Shown piece by piece: positions 8,834-18,564 of a DNA stretch of 64,000 nt (its first letter is position 1; every line of letters begins with the position of its first letter). The notes under the pieces are model-generated. The model was not told the DNA's origin. It ran no database searches and was given only the letters and a program-made list of their open reading frames with translations. The stretch is from Rummeliibacillus sp963792445 (lineage in GTDB: Bacteria > Bacillota > Bacilli > Bacillales_A > Planococcaceae): NCBI GenBank assembly GCA_963792445.1, contig CAWBWO010000008.1:62001-126000 (forward strand), written 5' to 3'. The position numbers were made by a program, and so were the translations under genes.

Positions 8834-10069
8834 TTAGATTTTTTTAAACAATAATGATGCATTATGGCCACCAAAACCAAATGAGTTACTTAATGCATAT
8901 GAAATTTCTTGATGACGTGCTTCATTTGGGATGTAATCTAAATCACATTGTTCATCAGGAGTTTCAATATTCATAGTTGGTGGTAAAATACCTTCTTTTA
9001 ATGCTAAAACAGAGAAGATTGCTTCAATACCGCCAGCTGCTCCAAGTAAATGACCTGTCATTGATTTTGTAGAGCTCATCGCTAATTTATAAGCATGTTC
9101 TCCAAATACTGATTTAACTGCCATTGTTTCAAATAAATCATTGTATTGTGTACTTGTTCCGTGCGCGTTAATATAATCAATTTGATTTGGCGCTACTTCA
9201 GCATCTTCAAGTGCATGTTGCATTGCACGAGCTGCACCTTCACCATCTGGAGCTGGTGCTGTGATATGATATGCATCACCTGTTGCACCGTAACCGATTA
9301 TTTCTGCATAGATTTTAGCGCCACGTGCTACAGCATGTTCGTAATCTTCTAAAATGACAATACCTGATCCTTCACCAATAACAAATCCATCACGGTTTTT
9401 ATCAAATGGACGTGATGCTGTTTGTGGATCTGGATTTAATGTTAATGCTGTATTTGAGCAGAAACCTGCAACGGCCATATTTGTAATAGGTGCTTCAGCT
9501 CCACCAGCAATCATTACATCTGCCTCACCGCGTTCAATTACTTTAAACGCATCACCAATTGAGTTTGTACCAGATGCACAAGCTGTAACAGTACATGAGT
9601 TAATGGCTTTTGCTCCAAAGTGAATAGATACTTGGCCTGCTGCCATATCAGGAATCATCATTGGTACAAAGAATGGACTAACACGACGTTGCCCTTTTTC
9701 GATGAAATTCATAAATTGTTGTTCGTATGTTTCCATACCACCAATACCTGAACCAATCCATACACCAGTGCGTAAACCTAACTCTGGTGTAATCTCTAAA
9801 TTCGCATCCTCAACTGCCATAATAGAAGCAGCAAGTGCAAATTGAGTAAAGCGGTCCATTTTACGTGCATCTTTTCTAGCAATGTATTTCTCTATATCAA
9901 AATCTTTAACTTCCGCAGCAACTTTAGCAGGGAATTTTTCTTGATCTAGTCTTGTTAAAGGACCTACTCCAACTTTCCCTGCTTTAATATTTTCCCAAGT
10001 TGTTGAAATATCGTTTCCTAGTGGTGTTACTGCTCCAATACCAGTCACTACTACTCGACGTTTTGTCAT
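8834..10069 (-). CDS. fabF: 3-oxoacyl-ACP synthase II (KAS II)
   Basis: Condensing enzyme of fatty-acid elongation (acyl-ACP plus malonyl-ACP), cytosolic. From MTKRRVVVTGIGAVTPLGND it is 411 residues, the usual FabF length. The catalytic Cys is in TACASGTNS, and the two His are in NAHGTST and MTGHLLGAAGG. GAGGAA lies 10 bases before ATG 10069, whereas the upstream ATG at 10108 lies inside the end of fabH. Second gene of a fabH-fabF operon under a FapR box. Confidence 0.97.
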   Translation of the reverse strand: MTKRRVVVTGIGAVTPLGNDISTTWENIKAGKVGVGPLTRLDQEKFPAKVAAEVKDFDIEKYIARKDARKMDRFTQFALAASIMAVEDANLEITPELGLRTGVWIGSGIGGMETYEQQFMNFIEKGQRRVSPFFVPMMIPDMAAGQVSIHFGAKAINSCTVTACASGTNSIGDAFKVIERGEADVMIAGGAEAPITNMAVAGFCSNTALTLNPDPQTASRPFDKNRDGFVIGEGSGIVILEDYEHAVARGAKIYAEIIGYGATGDAYHITAPAPDGEGAARAMQHALEDAEVAPNQIDYINAHGTSTQYNDLFETMAVKSVFGEHAYKLAMSSTKSMTGHLLGAAGGIEAIFSVLALKEGILPPTMNIETPDEQCDLDYIPNEARHQEISYALSNSFGFGGHNASLLFKKI

Positions 10070-10095
10070 GATTTTTATTCCTCGCTTCTTTTGAG

Positions 10096-11033
10096 TTATT
10101 TTCCCCATTTAATCGCTACTGCGCCCCAAGTTAAGCCGCCGCCAAATCCTACTAATACGATTAAATCATCATCTTTAATTTTACCAGCTTCTAATTCTTC
10201 TACTAGAGCGTTTCCGATAGAAGCAGCTGATGTATTACCGTATTTTTGGATGACTGTTGACATTTTCTCAGGTGGTAAATCTAAACGTTGTCTTGCTGCT
10301 TCCATAATACGAATATTTGCTTGATGCGGAATTAAATAATCTACATCGTTTTTTGTATAACCTGCTTTTTCGATTACATTTATTGCTGATTGGCCCATTT
10401 GACGAACAGCAAACTTAAACACTTCGCGACCATTCATCGCAATATGATGTTCTTCGTTTTCATAAAGGTATTTGCCACCTGTACCGTCTGCACCAAGTTC
10501 ATAGGATATAATACCTCTTCCATCAGAAACCTTACCAATTACTGCAGCTGCTGCACCATCACCAAATAGTACTGCTGTATTACGGTCAGTCCAGTCTACA
10601 ATTTTCGTTAACTTTTCTACACCTACAACTAAAACATAATCGTATGCATTTGATTCTATAAATTGTTTTGCAGTCACTAATCCATAGATATAACCTGCAC
10701 AAGCTGCTGAGATATCCATAGCAGCTGCTTTCGTTGCGCCTAACTTTTCTTGAATCATACAAGCTACACTTGGAAATGGCGTATCAGGTGTAACTGTTGC
10801 TACAAGAATTAAACCTACTTGGTCAGCAGTAATACCTGCATTTTCTATTGCATTTTGGCAGCTTCGAATGCCATATCTGATGTATTTTGATCATCACTTG
10901 CTATATGTCTTTGCTCAATTCCCGTACGAGTGCGAATCCATTCATCTGAAGTGTCCATCATTTTTTCAAGGTCAAAATTTGTTATAACCTTTTCAGGAAC
11001 ACATCTTCCTACTCCAATAATTCCAGCATTCAT
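10096..11033 (-). CDS. fabH: 3-oxoacyl-ACP synthase III (KAS III), frameshifted
   Basis: Starts fatty-acid synthesis by condensing an acyl-CoA primer with malonyl-ACP. Starts at ATG 11033 (MNAGIIGVGRCVPEKV). The frame stops after FEAAKMQ near 10850 because an A-run on the coding strand has four A instead of five (10853-10856). Adding one A restores AAKNAIENAGIT and continues to 10096. Visible motifs are ISAACAGY (active-site Cys), LIPHQANIRI (His) and GNTSAAS (Asn). FabH starts every fatty-acid chain, so a real null would be costly unless a paralogue exists; a sequencing deletion is more likely. 26 bases separate it from fabF. Confidence 0.93.
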
Positions 11034-11065
11034 GAGGTAGCGCCTCTCTTCTTTTATTATCAATT

Positions 11066-11111
11066 ATTAGTATCTGGTCTTAATTATAACGAATTATTGT
11101 TTCCATTACAA
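11066..11111 (-). promoter_or_regulatory. fabHF promoter with FapR box
   Basis: On the minus strand, -35 TTGTAA (11111-11106), a 17-base spacer and -10 TATAAT (11088-11083) form a good sigma-A promoter. Overlapping and just downstream is ATTAGTATCTGGTCTTAAT (11066-11084), which matches the B. subtilis FapR operator ATTAGTACCTGATACTAAT at 15 of 19 positions. FapR is the malonyl-CoA-sensing repressor of lipid synthesis genes. Confidence 0.85.
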
Positions 11112-11217
11112 TAATTCTTCATCACTTTGCCATTTACCTCTTTAAAAGTTTGTTTTAATTTAGTCGTTTTGTGTGATATTATAGTATAGGTAGAAAAGTA
11201 AGTTAGAGGTGAAATAA

Positions 11218-11421
11218 ATGAGATATATTATGTTAGTTATTTGGTCTGCACTATTAGTTTCTACATTAAACTATGTTGTCAGCTCCATCAACAATGTACC
11301 ATTAGATGGCCCAGCTTTCACAAAAGGCTTATGGATTTCACTTGTAGTTTCTGTATTATTATTAATCGTTGATGCAGTAATTCCAAAAGATTCACCTAAA
11401 GAAATTGGTCATCAAGAATAA
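11218..11421 (+). CDS. Small membrane protein, YjzD/DUF2929-like
   Basis: A 67-residue protein with two predicted transmembrane helices (about residues 3-22 and 37-55) and a short polar tail. GAGGTGA lies 6 bases before the ATG. Length, the MRYIM start and the YVVSS motif recall DUF2929 (YjzD) proteins found near fabHF in Bacillus. The function is unknown and the family call is from memory. Followed at once by a strong terminator. Confidence 0.65.
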   Translation: MRYIMLVIWSALLVSTLNYVVSSINNVPLDGPAFTKGLWISLVVSVLLLIVDAVIPKDSPKEIGHQE

Positions 11422-11423
11422 TT

Positions 11424-11456
11424 AAAATCCTGCCCATTGCTGGCAGGATTTTTTCT
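11424..11456 (+). terminator. Terminator of the small membrane-protein gene
   Basis: AAATCCTGCC pairs with GGCAGGATTT and is followed by TTTTCTTTT, just after the stop at 11421. Confidence 0.85.
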
Positions 11457-11458
11457 TT

Positions 11459-11503
11459 TAAGAAGCTACCATATAATCTCTTATATGGTAGCTTCTTTTT
11501 TTT
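11459..11503. terminator. Second strong hairpin, shared with clpB
   Basis: AGAAGCTACCATATAA pairs perfectly with TTATATGGTAGCTTCT. A run of T follows on the plus strand. It lies between convergent genes and may also end clpB transcription, though the minus-strand T-run is poor. Confidence 0.75.
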
Positions 11504-11585
11504 GCATTCATTATTCTAATTTGTAATCCGTAACAATACGAATAAACATTTCAATCGAGTTTGGGAATTCTTAAACTAAAATCAA

Positions 11586-13739
11586 TTAGCTATTTGATTT
11601 TTCCACACGTGCATCTGTATGATCGCCATTCATAAAGACGATGACACGATCTCCTGCAGCTGCTTCACCTTTTAGTAATTCTTTTGCAACTAGTGTTTCG
11701 ATATGACGTTGTACGAAGCGACGTAGTGGTCTTGCACCAAATGCAGGGTCTACTCCTTCTTTTACAACCCATTGCAATACATCATCTTCCACTTGCAATT
11801 CAATTTCTTGCTGACCAACACGTTTTTGTAGCAATGCAATATATTTCTTTGCAATTTCATAATATTGATCATTGGATAATGAATGGAACATGATAATATC
11901 ATCTAAACGATTTAATAGTTCTGGTTTGAAATGTTGTTTTAATGCAGCCATGACTAAATCTTCAACTGCGTGTTCATTTTCTTGGTCTTTGATTTCCATT
12001 AAATAATTTGAGCCAATATTAGATGTTAAGATAACTACAGTATTCGTAAAGTTCACTGTACGACCTTGACTATCTGTAATACGGCCATCATCCAAAATTT
12101 GCAGTAAAATATTTGCTACATCTGGATGTGCTTTTTCGATTTCATCTAGTAAGACAACTGAATATGGGTTACGACGCACTGCTTCTGTTAATTGACCGCC
12201 TTCTTCGTAACCGATATAGCCTGGAGGTGCTCCGACAAGACGGGATACACTATGTTTTTCCATGTATTCAGACATGTCGATTCGGATAAAGTGATCTTCA
12301 GAATCGAATAGTTGGGCAGCTAAAGCTTTTGCTAACTCTGTTTTCCCTACACCAGTTGGTCCTAAGAATAAAAATGAGCCAATTGGTTTGTTCGGATCTT
12401 GAATACCAGCTCTTGCACGCCAAACAGCTTCTGTTACTAGACGTACTGCATCATCTTGTCCTACTACCCGTTCATGGAGTGTATCTTTTAAATGCAATAA
12501 TTTTTCGCGTTCGCCTTCGACTAATTTTGTTACTGGAATACCAGTCCATCTTGAAACGATAGAAGCAATTTCTTCTGATGTTACATCTTCACGTAAAAGT
12601 CTTGTTTCATTCCCCTCTTGCAAAGAGTTTTCTAAAGCTTGTAACTCTTTTTCAAGCTCAGGAATTTTACCATGACGAAGTACTGCCGCTTTGTTTAAAT
12701 CATATTGATTTTCCGCTTCTTCTAATTCTCGACGATATTTATTTAAAGTTTCTCGTTTTTCTTGGATTTTGTGCAATGAAGATTTTTCAGATTCCCATTG
12801 TTCTTTCATTGCTTTTGAAGATTCTTTTAGTTTTTCTAATTCTTCGCGTAATGCAACAAGGCGTTTTTTACTTGCTTCATCTTTTTCTTTCATTAATGCT
12901 TGTTCTTCAATTTCTAATTGCATTTGTCGACGCGTAACTTCATCCAATTCTTGTGGCATGGAGTCAATTTCTGTACGAATCATCGCACAAGCTTCATCAA
13001 CTAAATCGATTGCTTTATCTGGTAAAAATCGTTCGGTTAAATACCGATTTGATAGTTCTGCTGCAGCTACAATTGCACGGTCATGAATTTTTACTGCATG
13101 GTATAATTCAAAACTTTCCTTTAAACCACGCAAGATAGAGATCGTATCTTCAACGGATGGTTCACGAACTAAAACTTGTTGGAATCGACGTTCAAGTGCA
13201 GGGTCTTTTTCAATATACATACGATATTCATCTAAAGTTGTTGCCCCGATACAGTGAAGTTCACCACGAGCTAACATTGGTTTTAACATATTGCCAGCAT
13301 CCATGGCACCATCTGTTTTTCCGGCTCCTACAATCGTGTGAATTTCGTCGATGAATAAAATAATACGACCTTCACTTTCTTTTACTTCTTTTAAAACACC
13401 TTTTAAACGTTCTTCAAATTGACCACGGAAACTTGCCCCTGCAATCAAAGCACTCATATCTAATTCATAGATTAGATGATCCTTTAATCCTTCAGGTACA
13501 TCTTTTTTCACAATTCGTTGTGCAAGTCCTTCAACAATTGCTGTTTTACCTACCCCCGGTTCACCTATTAATACAGGGTTGTTTTTAGTTTTTCGAGATA
13601 AGATACGGATCACATTTCGAATTTCTTGATCTCGTCCAATAACGGGATCCATTTTGCCTTTTTTAACTTCTTCTACTAAATTACGTCCGAATTGTTCTAA
13701 TGGACTTTTTTGTTCTTCGTTATTCATTTGCATTTGCAT
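11586..13739 (-). CDS. clpB: ClpB-type disaggregase lacking the N-terminal Clp-N domain
   Basis: A Hsp100 AAA+ ATPase of 717 residues. From ATG 13739 (AAAGGAG 9 bases upstream) it begins almost directly with AAA1: GEPGVGKTA, then ILFIDEIHTIVGAG. A long coiled-coil middle domain with many KE repeats (about residues 285-405) is typical of ClpB and longer than in ClpC or ClpE. AAA2 has GPTGVGKTELAKALA and VVLLDEIEKAHPDV. No IGF/IGL ClpP-docking loop or ClpE zinc finger is seen, so protein disaggregation with DnaK is the likely role. Full-length ClpB is about 860 residues; the roughly 140-residue N-domain is missing, not shifted out of frame, because the promoter and operators sit just upstream. 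Two CtsR boxes flank the promoter. Confidence 0.88.
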   Translation of the reverse strand: MQMQMNNEEQKSPLEQFGRNLVEEVKKGKMDPVIGRDQEIRNVIRILSRKTKNNPVLIGEPGVGKTAIVEGLAQRIVKKDVPEGLKDHLIYELDMSALIAGASFRGQFEERLKGVLKEVKESEGRIILFIDEIHTIVGAGKTDGAMDAGNMLKPMLARGELHCIGATTLDEYRMYIEKDPALERRFQQVLVREPSVEDTISILRGLKESFELYHAVKIHDRAIVAAAELSNRYLTERFLPDKAIDLVDEACAMIRTEIDSMPQELDEVTRRQMQLEIEEQALMKEKDEASKKRLVALREELEKLKESSKAMKEQWESEKSSLHKIQEKRETLNKYRRELEEAENQYDLNKAAVLRHGKIPELEKELQALENSLQEGNETRLLREDVTSEEIASIVSRWTGIPVTKLVEGEREKLLHLKDTLHERVVGQDDAVRLVTEAVWRARAGIQDPNKPIGSFLFLGPTGVGKTELAKALAAQLFDSEDHFIRIDMSEYMEKHSVSRLVGAPPGYIGYEEGGQLTEAVRRNPYSVVLLDEIEKAHPDVANILLQILDDGRITDSQGRTVNFTNTVVILTSNIGSNYLMEIKDQENEHAVEDLVMAALKQHFKPELLNRLDDIIMFHSLSNDQYYEIAKKYIALLQKRVGQQEIELQVEDDVLQWVVKEGVDPAFGARPLRRFVQRHIETLVAKELLKGEAAAGDRVIVFMNGDHTDARVEKSNS

Positions 13740-13756
13740 AAGATCCAACTCCTTTG

Positions 13757-13773
13757 TTTGACCTTTATTGACC
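13757..13773 (-). promoter_or_regulatory. CtsR operator, proximal
   Basis: TTTGACCTTTATTGACC is the reverse of the heptad pair GGTCAAT-AAA-GGTCAAA, one mismatch from the CtsR consensus (RGTCAAANANRGTCAAA). It lies between the -10 and the ribosome site. Confidence 0.88.
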
Positions 13774-13787
13774 TTTTGATTACTTAC

Positions 13788-13816
13788 ATTATAGTTCCAT
13801 GTTTTTTAAAAGTAAA
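13788..13816 (-). promoter_or_regulatory. clpB promoter
   Basis: Minus-strand -10 TATAAT (13793-13788) and -35 TTTACT (13816-13811) are separated by 17 bases and bracketed by the two CtsR boxes. Confidence 0.7.
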
Positions 13817-13824
13817 GTGAAATG

Positions 13825-13841
13825 TTTGACCTTTTTTGACT
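13825..13841 (-). promoter_or_regulatory. CtsR operator, distal
   Basis: TTTGACCTTTTTTGACT reads AGTCAAA-AAA-GGTCAAA on the minus strand, a perfect CtsR heptad repeat, just upstream of the -35. Confidence 0.9.
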
Positions 13842-13940
13842 AAACTATTTTATGAAAATCCTTTAAATTCCAAACGAAATGTGACATTTTCCAAACCTCC
13901 CTTTCATTCTAAATTCCTATGTTATAATGTAGAAAAATGA

Positions 13941-14663
13941 GTGAAGGTTGTAGATGATATGGACGTTTTGAATGAAAGTGAGCCATTCCCATCCAAATTA
14001 AGAAAGATTTTTGAAGAAAATGGCGCTATATTGAAAGTTTCAAAAGGGAACCACTTATGTTTAGAAGGAGAACCTATTAAGGAAATCTTCTTTGTTGTTT
14101 CCGGAAAAGTAATTGTATCCAAAGAAACGGTCAGTGGAAAAGAATTAACTCTTCGTATTTGTGATCAAAACGACTGTATTGGCGAAGGAATCATTTTTAG
14201 TAATACAGACAACTATCCATACACTGCAAAAGCATTAGAATCCGCAATCATACTGACACTGGATAAAAACTTATTTGAAATGTATTTAAGTCAGGAACCC
14301 TTTTGTTTAACTGAATGTATTAAATGGTTACAACTTCAAAACTTAAAATCACAAACAAAACTCCGTGATTTATTATTGTACGGAAAAAAAGGTGCACTAT
14401 ACTCTACACTTATTCGATTAACCAATACTTACGGTGTTCCTCAGGAAAACGGAGATATTGTCATCAACTACCCTTTGCCCAATTCTGCACTGGCAAATCT
14501 ATGTGCAACTAGTCGCGAAGTCATCAATCGAATGCTACATGAATTAAAAAAGTTGAACATCGTATCATTTGATAAAAGCATGATCACTGTTCATAACTTA
14601 AACTATTTAAAGGAAGCATGTGAATGTGAAAATTGCCCTTTGAGTGTTTGTCGCATTGACTGA
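13941..14663 (+). CDS. fnr: Fnr-type anaerobic regulator with C-terminal Fe-S cysteines
   Basis: A CRP/FNR-family DNA-binding protein of 240 residues from GTG 13941 (234 if ATG 13959 is used). An N-terminal cyclic-nucleotide-like beta barrel (about 20-115) is followed by a dimer helix and a winged helix with the recognition segment ATSREVINRMLHEL. The C-terminus ends CECENCPLSVC. In B. subtilis Fnr a 4Fe-4S cluster is held by C227, C230, C235 and D141. Here C229, C232 and C237 keep the C-x2-C-x4-C pattern, and D143 keeps the same 86-residue distance. This supports an oxygen-sensing Fnr rather than a cAMP-type protein. A TATAAT at 13923-13928 is a candidate -10. Confidence 0.86.
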   Translation: MKVVDDMDVLNESEPFPSKLRKIFEENGAILKVSKGNHLCLEGEPIKEIFFVVSGKVIVSKETVSGKELTLRICDQNDCIGEGIIFSNTDNYPYTAKALESAIILTLDKNLFEMYLSQEPFCLTECIKWLQLQNLKSQTKLRDLLLYGKKGALYSTLIRLTNTYGVPQENGDIVINYPLPNSALANLCATSREVINRMLHELKKLNIVSFDKSMITVHNLNYLKEACECENCPLSVCRID

Positions 14664-14679
14664 TATTTAACATATACCC

Positions 14680-14715
14680 AAAAAAGCTTGGTACGATAGC
14701 GTACCAAGCTTTTTT
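14680..14715. terminator. Bidirectional terminator between fnr and the ABC operon
   Basis: AAAAAAGCTTGGTACG pairs perfectly with CGTACCAAGCTTTTTT around a four-base loop, with A- and T-runs on the two sides. Confidence 0.9.
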
Positions 14716-14796
14716 TCTTTTAAAGATATGGTGATTGGGATTTATTTTTTAAATTAGGAGTACCTTTCTTATTTTTGATTAGCAATATTTAATCTA

Positions 14797-15462
14797 CTAT
14801 TGATATTGAAGCTCGTTAAATTTTTTATGTTTCAATTCCAGTACAATATCGCATTCTTTTGCAATTTCTCTTTCATGGGTGATGACGATGACACATTTAC
14901 CTTGGTCATGCGCAAGTTCTTTAAATAATCGGACGATTTCTAAAGAATTTTGTTCATCCAAGTTACCGGTTGGTTCATCTGCCACAACAAGTTGAGCTTT
15001 ACAGCACATTGCACGGACAATCGCTACACGTTGCTGTTGACCACCAGAAAGTTGCTGTACATTTTTCTGTGCTATTTTCTTTGTAATTCCTACTTTTTCG
15101 AGCATGGAAAATGCGTACTCTTTTCTATTGGCTTGCTTACTATGAGTAATTTCCATTGCGGTTACGATATTATCTACCGCTGACATATACGGAAGTAAGT
15201 TATAGGATTGGAATACAATCGATACATATTTATTGCGATAATTGGTCAAGCCAATCTTTTTCAATGATTTTCCTTCATATACTATTTCACCTTTTTTCGG
15301 AACATCTAGTCCCGCAATAAGGGAAAGAAATGTTGTTTTGCCTGATCCACTTGAGCCTAGAATACTGTATAATTTTCCATTTTCAAACGTTAAGTTAATG
15401 TCATCATACAGCACATCTTCCTTATTGTTATACCAATAATTCACATCTTTTACTTCTAACAT
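14797..15462 (-). CDS. ABC transporter ATP-binding protein (LolD/MacB class)
   Basis: A 221-residue nucleotide-binding subunit. It has Walker A GSSGSGKTTF, the Q-loop VFQSYNLLPY, the signature LSGGQQQR, Walker B LVVADEPTGNLD and the switch His in VITHERE. It lies 12 bases downstream of an FtsX-like permease gene, which makes a two-gene exporter operon. Such pairs export or detoxify peptides or move envelope lipids; the substrate cannot be told here. Confidence 0.93.
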   Translation of the reverse strand: MLEVKDVNYWYNNKEDVLYDDINLTFENGKLYSILGSSGSGKTTFLSLIAGLDVPKKGEIVYEGKSLKKIGLTNYRNKYVSIVFQSYNLLPYMSAVDNIVTAMEITHSKQANRKEYAFSMLEKVGITKKIAQKNVQQLSGGQQQRVAIVRAMCCKAQLVVADEPTGNLDEQNSLEIVRLFKELAHDQGKCVIVITHEREIAKECDIVLELKHKKFNELQYQ

Positions 15463-15474
15463 TTGATCACCCTC

Positions 15475-17024
15475 TTATGAAATTAATATTTTTTTCGGTT
15501 GCATACGCATCACACCAATTGATGCAATGATGATGGCTAGGAAGCTAATAGCTAAACCAAAACCACCTAATTCAACTAGTTCTTTCAATGATAGTGTTAT
15601 ATTAAGATTTTTTATTTGTTTTGCCTCACTAGCATTCGTTGCGCCAAAGTTTGCAAATGCTCGTCGGGCACCCCAATTTCCGGTTTTTCCTTGACCTTGA
15701 CCCTGGAATTGACCTGGTGCTCTTTGTCCCGGTCCCTCTTGGCCCCTTTGTCCATAAGAGGCTGAAACGGTCGTTGTAGCCTGTTGTTCTATAAGTTGTT
15801 TTCCAACCATATTTCCTACAAATTTGCCACTAACTCCCGCAATACATAAAGCAATTACTAAAACCACAAGCAATTCTGTAAAGAACTGACTAATAATTTT
15901 CTTTCGTTTTTCTCCAAGAGATAGCAATACTCCGATTTCATATTTACGTTCACGAATCATGAGAATAACGATTAGTGCTAAAATGACTGTACCTGCTACA
16001 GATACCAAAATGACAATCTTTTGAGCAAAGCTTTCTACGTTTGTTAAAGGTTGTACCATTTGTTGATATACTTGATCATTCGTTATTAAGCTATACGTAT
16101 CTGTATCAAGTCCTGCCTTTTCAGCCTCTTTAACAAATGTATCCATTTTCTCTGGATTTGATAATGTATACACCACTGAATCTGCAGTATCTTTGTAGTC
16201 AGAACCTTTCATTTTATTTGCTAATGTATACGACGTGTAAATTGCATTATATGGATTTAATGCTTCTATACGCATACTTCTTTCATCAGCTGTTTCAGAA
16301 GTTTTATAAATTCCAACCACTTTTAATTTGTAAACCGTATCTTCATTTTCCGCATTTGTTACTTTAATCGTATCCCCTATAGAAATATCATTTGCTTTTG
16401 CTAAATTTGTTTCGATTACAGCTTTATTTGTACCTTCATCTTGAGCTGTGATCCCAACACCTTTAATTATTTTTGCTGTACCACTAGTAAATTTACTTGC
16501 AGTTGCAGTTGAGTTTGTCCCTTGAATCGTGATGTCACCTGATGACATTCTCATCATTCGCATACCACCAGCTGGTCCTCCTTGTTACTATTTTGACTAT
16601 TCCCCGATTCATCTGTACTTGAGTTATCATCAGAAGAAATTGCATCGAAGGATTTTGCATTCACTGATGTAGATGATGAAATACTATAGGATGAAACATT
16701 GTCTAATTTAGCTAGAATATTTACCGTTTTCAAATCAACTGGAGTAATAGAGAAACTACCGGGATTTGGATTGTCACTCTTGTTATTAGACGAATTGCTT
16801 TCACTAGATGAGTTAGCTTTTTTAAAAGCATTCTTCATATTGGTAGTGAGCGTTACCGTCGCCCCCATACTCTTCTTAGCATCTTCTGTTGCTTTAAGTG
16901 AAGCACTTTGAATGGTTAATCCTGCTAAAATGAATATTAATATCGCTGAGAACACAAAAGTTAATAGAAGGGTCCTCCCTTTTTTTGCTTTTGTACTATA
17001 AAAAGCACGTTTTATAAAATTCAC
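15475..17024 (-). CDS. FtsX-like ABC transporter permease, frameshifted
   Basis: A MacB-type permease of about 516 residues once repaired. An N-terminal helix (about residues 18-42) is followed by a large extracellular domain rich in Ser and Asn, then three C-terminal helices around a Gly/Gln-rich loop (GQGQGKTGNW). The frame breaks near 16582: NSNKEDQLVVCE-stop becomes NSNKGGPAGGMRMM if one A is added to an AA pair. Operon partner of the ATPase just downstream. The substrate is unknown. Confidence 0.85.
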
Positions 17025-17180
17025 TTCATATCCTCCTCATTTGTTTAAGACTTCTTATTTTTTTGATCATCATGAAGTTCCAATCCGAGCTCGTACTAAT
17101 TGAAAACATCCATGCCTATCTTGTTTACAAATAAAGTATATAAAGTGAATGTATCAGGAAGATGTCAAAGCAAAAAAAAT

Positions 17181-17250
17181 ACGCCATATCTTTTTTAGAT
17201 ATAGCGTAATATTAAAAAATCAGTGAGGACAATGCTATTCCTCACTGATT
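17181..17250 (-). terminator. Two hairpins after yitW
   Basis: AATCAGTGAGGA/TCCTCACTGATT (17218-17250) followed on the minus strand by TTTTTTAA is the main terminator. A second, imperfect stem ACGCCATATC/GATATAGCGT (17181-17207) follows it. Confidence 0.8.
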
Positions 17251-17264
17251 AAGTATTTTGTATG

Positions 17265-17573
17265 TTATCGAATGCCTAGAGCCATTTTAGCATAGCGAGA
17301 CATCATATCTTTTGACCAAGGTGGATTCCAAACAACATTTACATCGACATCTTTTATTTCTGGAATATCGGCTAAAGCTGTGCGGATTTGATCAACAATA
17401 ATTGGACCTAATGGACAGCCCATTGATGTTAGTGTCATTGTGATTAGACATAACCCTTCATCATTTAAATCTACATCATATACTAATCCAAGATTCACGA
17501 TATCAATACCAAGTTCTGGGTCAATGACATTTTCTAAGGCGCCCATAATGTTTTCTTTTAAATCTGCGTCCAC
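17265..17573 (-). CDS. yitW: MIP18/DUF59-family iron-sulfur maturation factor (YitW-like)
   Basis: A 102-residue single-domain protein of the SufT/PaaD family with DPELGIDIVNLGLVYDV and the conserved Cys in SMGCPLG. The family helps deliver Fe-S clusters. Same length and neighbourhood as B. subtilis YitW (yitU-yitV-yitW). Own terminator follows. Confidence 0.9.
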   Translation of the reverse strand: MDADLKENIMGALENVIDPELGIDIVNLGLVYDVDLNDEGLCLITMTLTSMGCPLGPIIVDQIRTALADIPEIKDVDVNVVWNPPWSKDMMSRYAKMALGIR

Positions 17574-17625
17574 GATGTTTCCCCTCTCTTTACAGTGTAT
17601 ACTTCATCATAACATTACTATTCTT

Positions 17626-18394
17626 TTATGCCAAATGGTCAGCAAGCCACTTTGTCGCAGCAAGCATGCCAGAGCGATTCACTTTATGACCAGCTGATTT
17701 TTCTACGATGAAAGCTAAGTCATTTGGATGTTCTGCATAATCTTGTTGGATGTTTTCATAAAATGCATAAGCGGGAGCAAATGGTACCATATGATCTTTT
17801 TTACCGTGCCAAAATAATACAGGTCTTCCCGCCATAGCTTCTGGATGTTGACTCATATCAAAATAAGCTTAATGTTGTTAACATTTTATCTAACTCATTT
17901 TCAGTTAAAGGAATTTTAAAGCCTCTCTCTTCTATTTCAGCTATTTGTTCTTTCGCTAATTCGACGTAGGCTGGAGCACCCATCATGACTGCTGCTGTTT
18001 TAATCCATGGATATACAGTAAGACAACCCATTGTCACAATTGCACCCATCGAAGTTCCAGAAAGAGCGATTTTATCAGTAGTAAGGTATCCTCGTTCTTT
18101 TAATTGGTCATACAAATACTTCACTTCTTCGATTGAAGTTAGTACGATTTCCCAAAAACGTAGACTAAGCTGAATTTTATCCAAATGATCTTCACGATCT
18201 CCATGTAAAAGGGCATCTGGCATGATCACACGAATACCTTTGTTTACAAGCTGATAAGCATAATGGAGATTATGTTCTTTTGCACTCTCAAAACCGTGTA
18301 AAAATATCACTACCGGTGACTTTTCATTAACTGTTTCTTCATTATATATATGAAGTAAAGGGATACTGCCCCAAATCTCTTGGTCGACTTTCAA
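17626..18394 (-). CDS. yitV: Alpha/beta-hydrolase esterase YitV-like, frameshifted
   Basis: Serine hydrolase of about 255 residues. The oxyanion segment is HGFES, the nucleophile elbow GTSMGA, the Asp in HGKKDHMVP and the His in SAGHKV. The likely start is TTG 18394 (MKVDQEIWGS) with AAGGGAG 8 bases upstream. The frame ends early at LTTLSLF near 17872. Removing one base of a TT pair gives YFDMSQHPE and continues to 17626. Neighbours match the yitUVW order. Substrate unknown. Confidence 0.85.
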
Positions 18395-18564
18395 TTCATT
18401 CACTCCCTTATTTCTATATAGCAATGGTAACAAAAAATAGAAACTGTTACAAAACTTTGACTAGTAGCTTGTAGAAAGGATAAACTTTAGGTAAGTAAAT
18501 CTCCTTGAATGGACATTTCTTTCATCGATCTAACAAATATGTATTACCTAAATTTCAGGAAAGA

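Noticed and set aside
8562..8854. Short plus-strand frames with FTC-type heptapeptide repeats
   Set aside because: The repeats come from the 21-bp DNA period; no ribosome site and no recognisable protein.
11586..13739. ClpC or ClpE instead of ClpB
   Set aside because: No zinc finger, no ClpP-docking IGF/IGL loop, and a long ClpB-type coiled middle domain.
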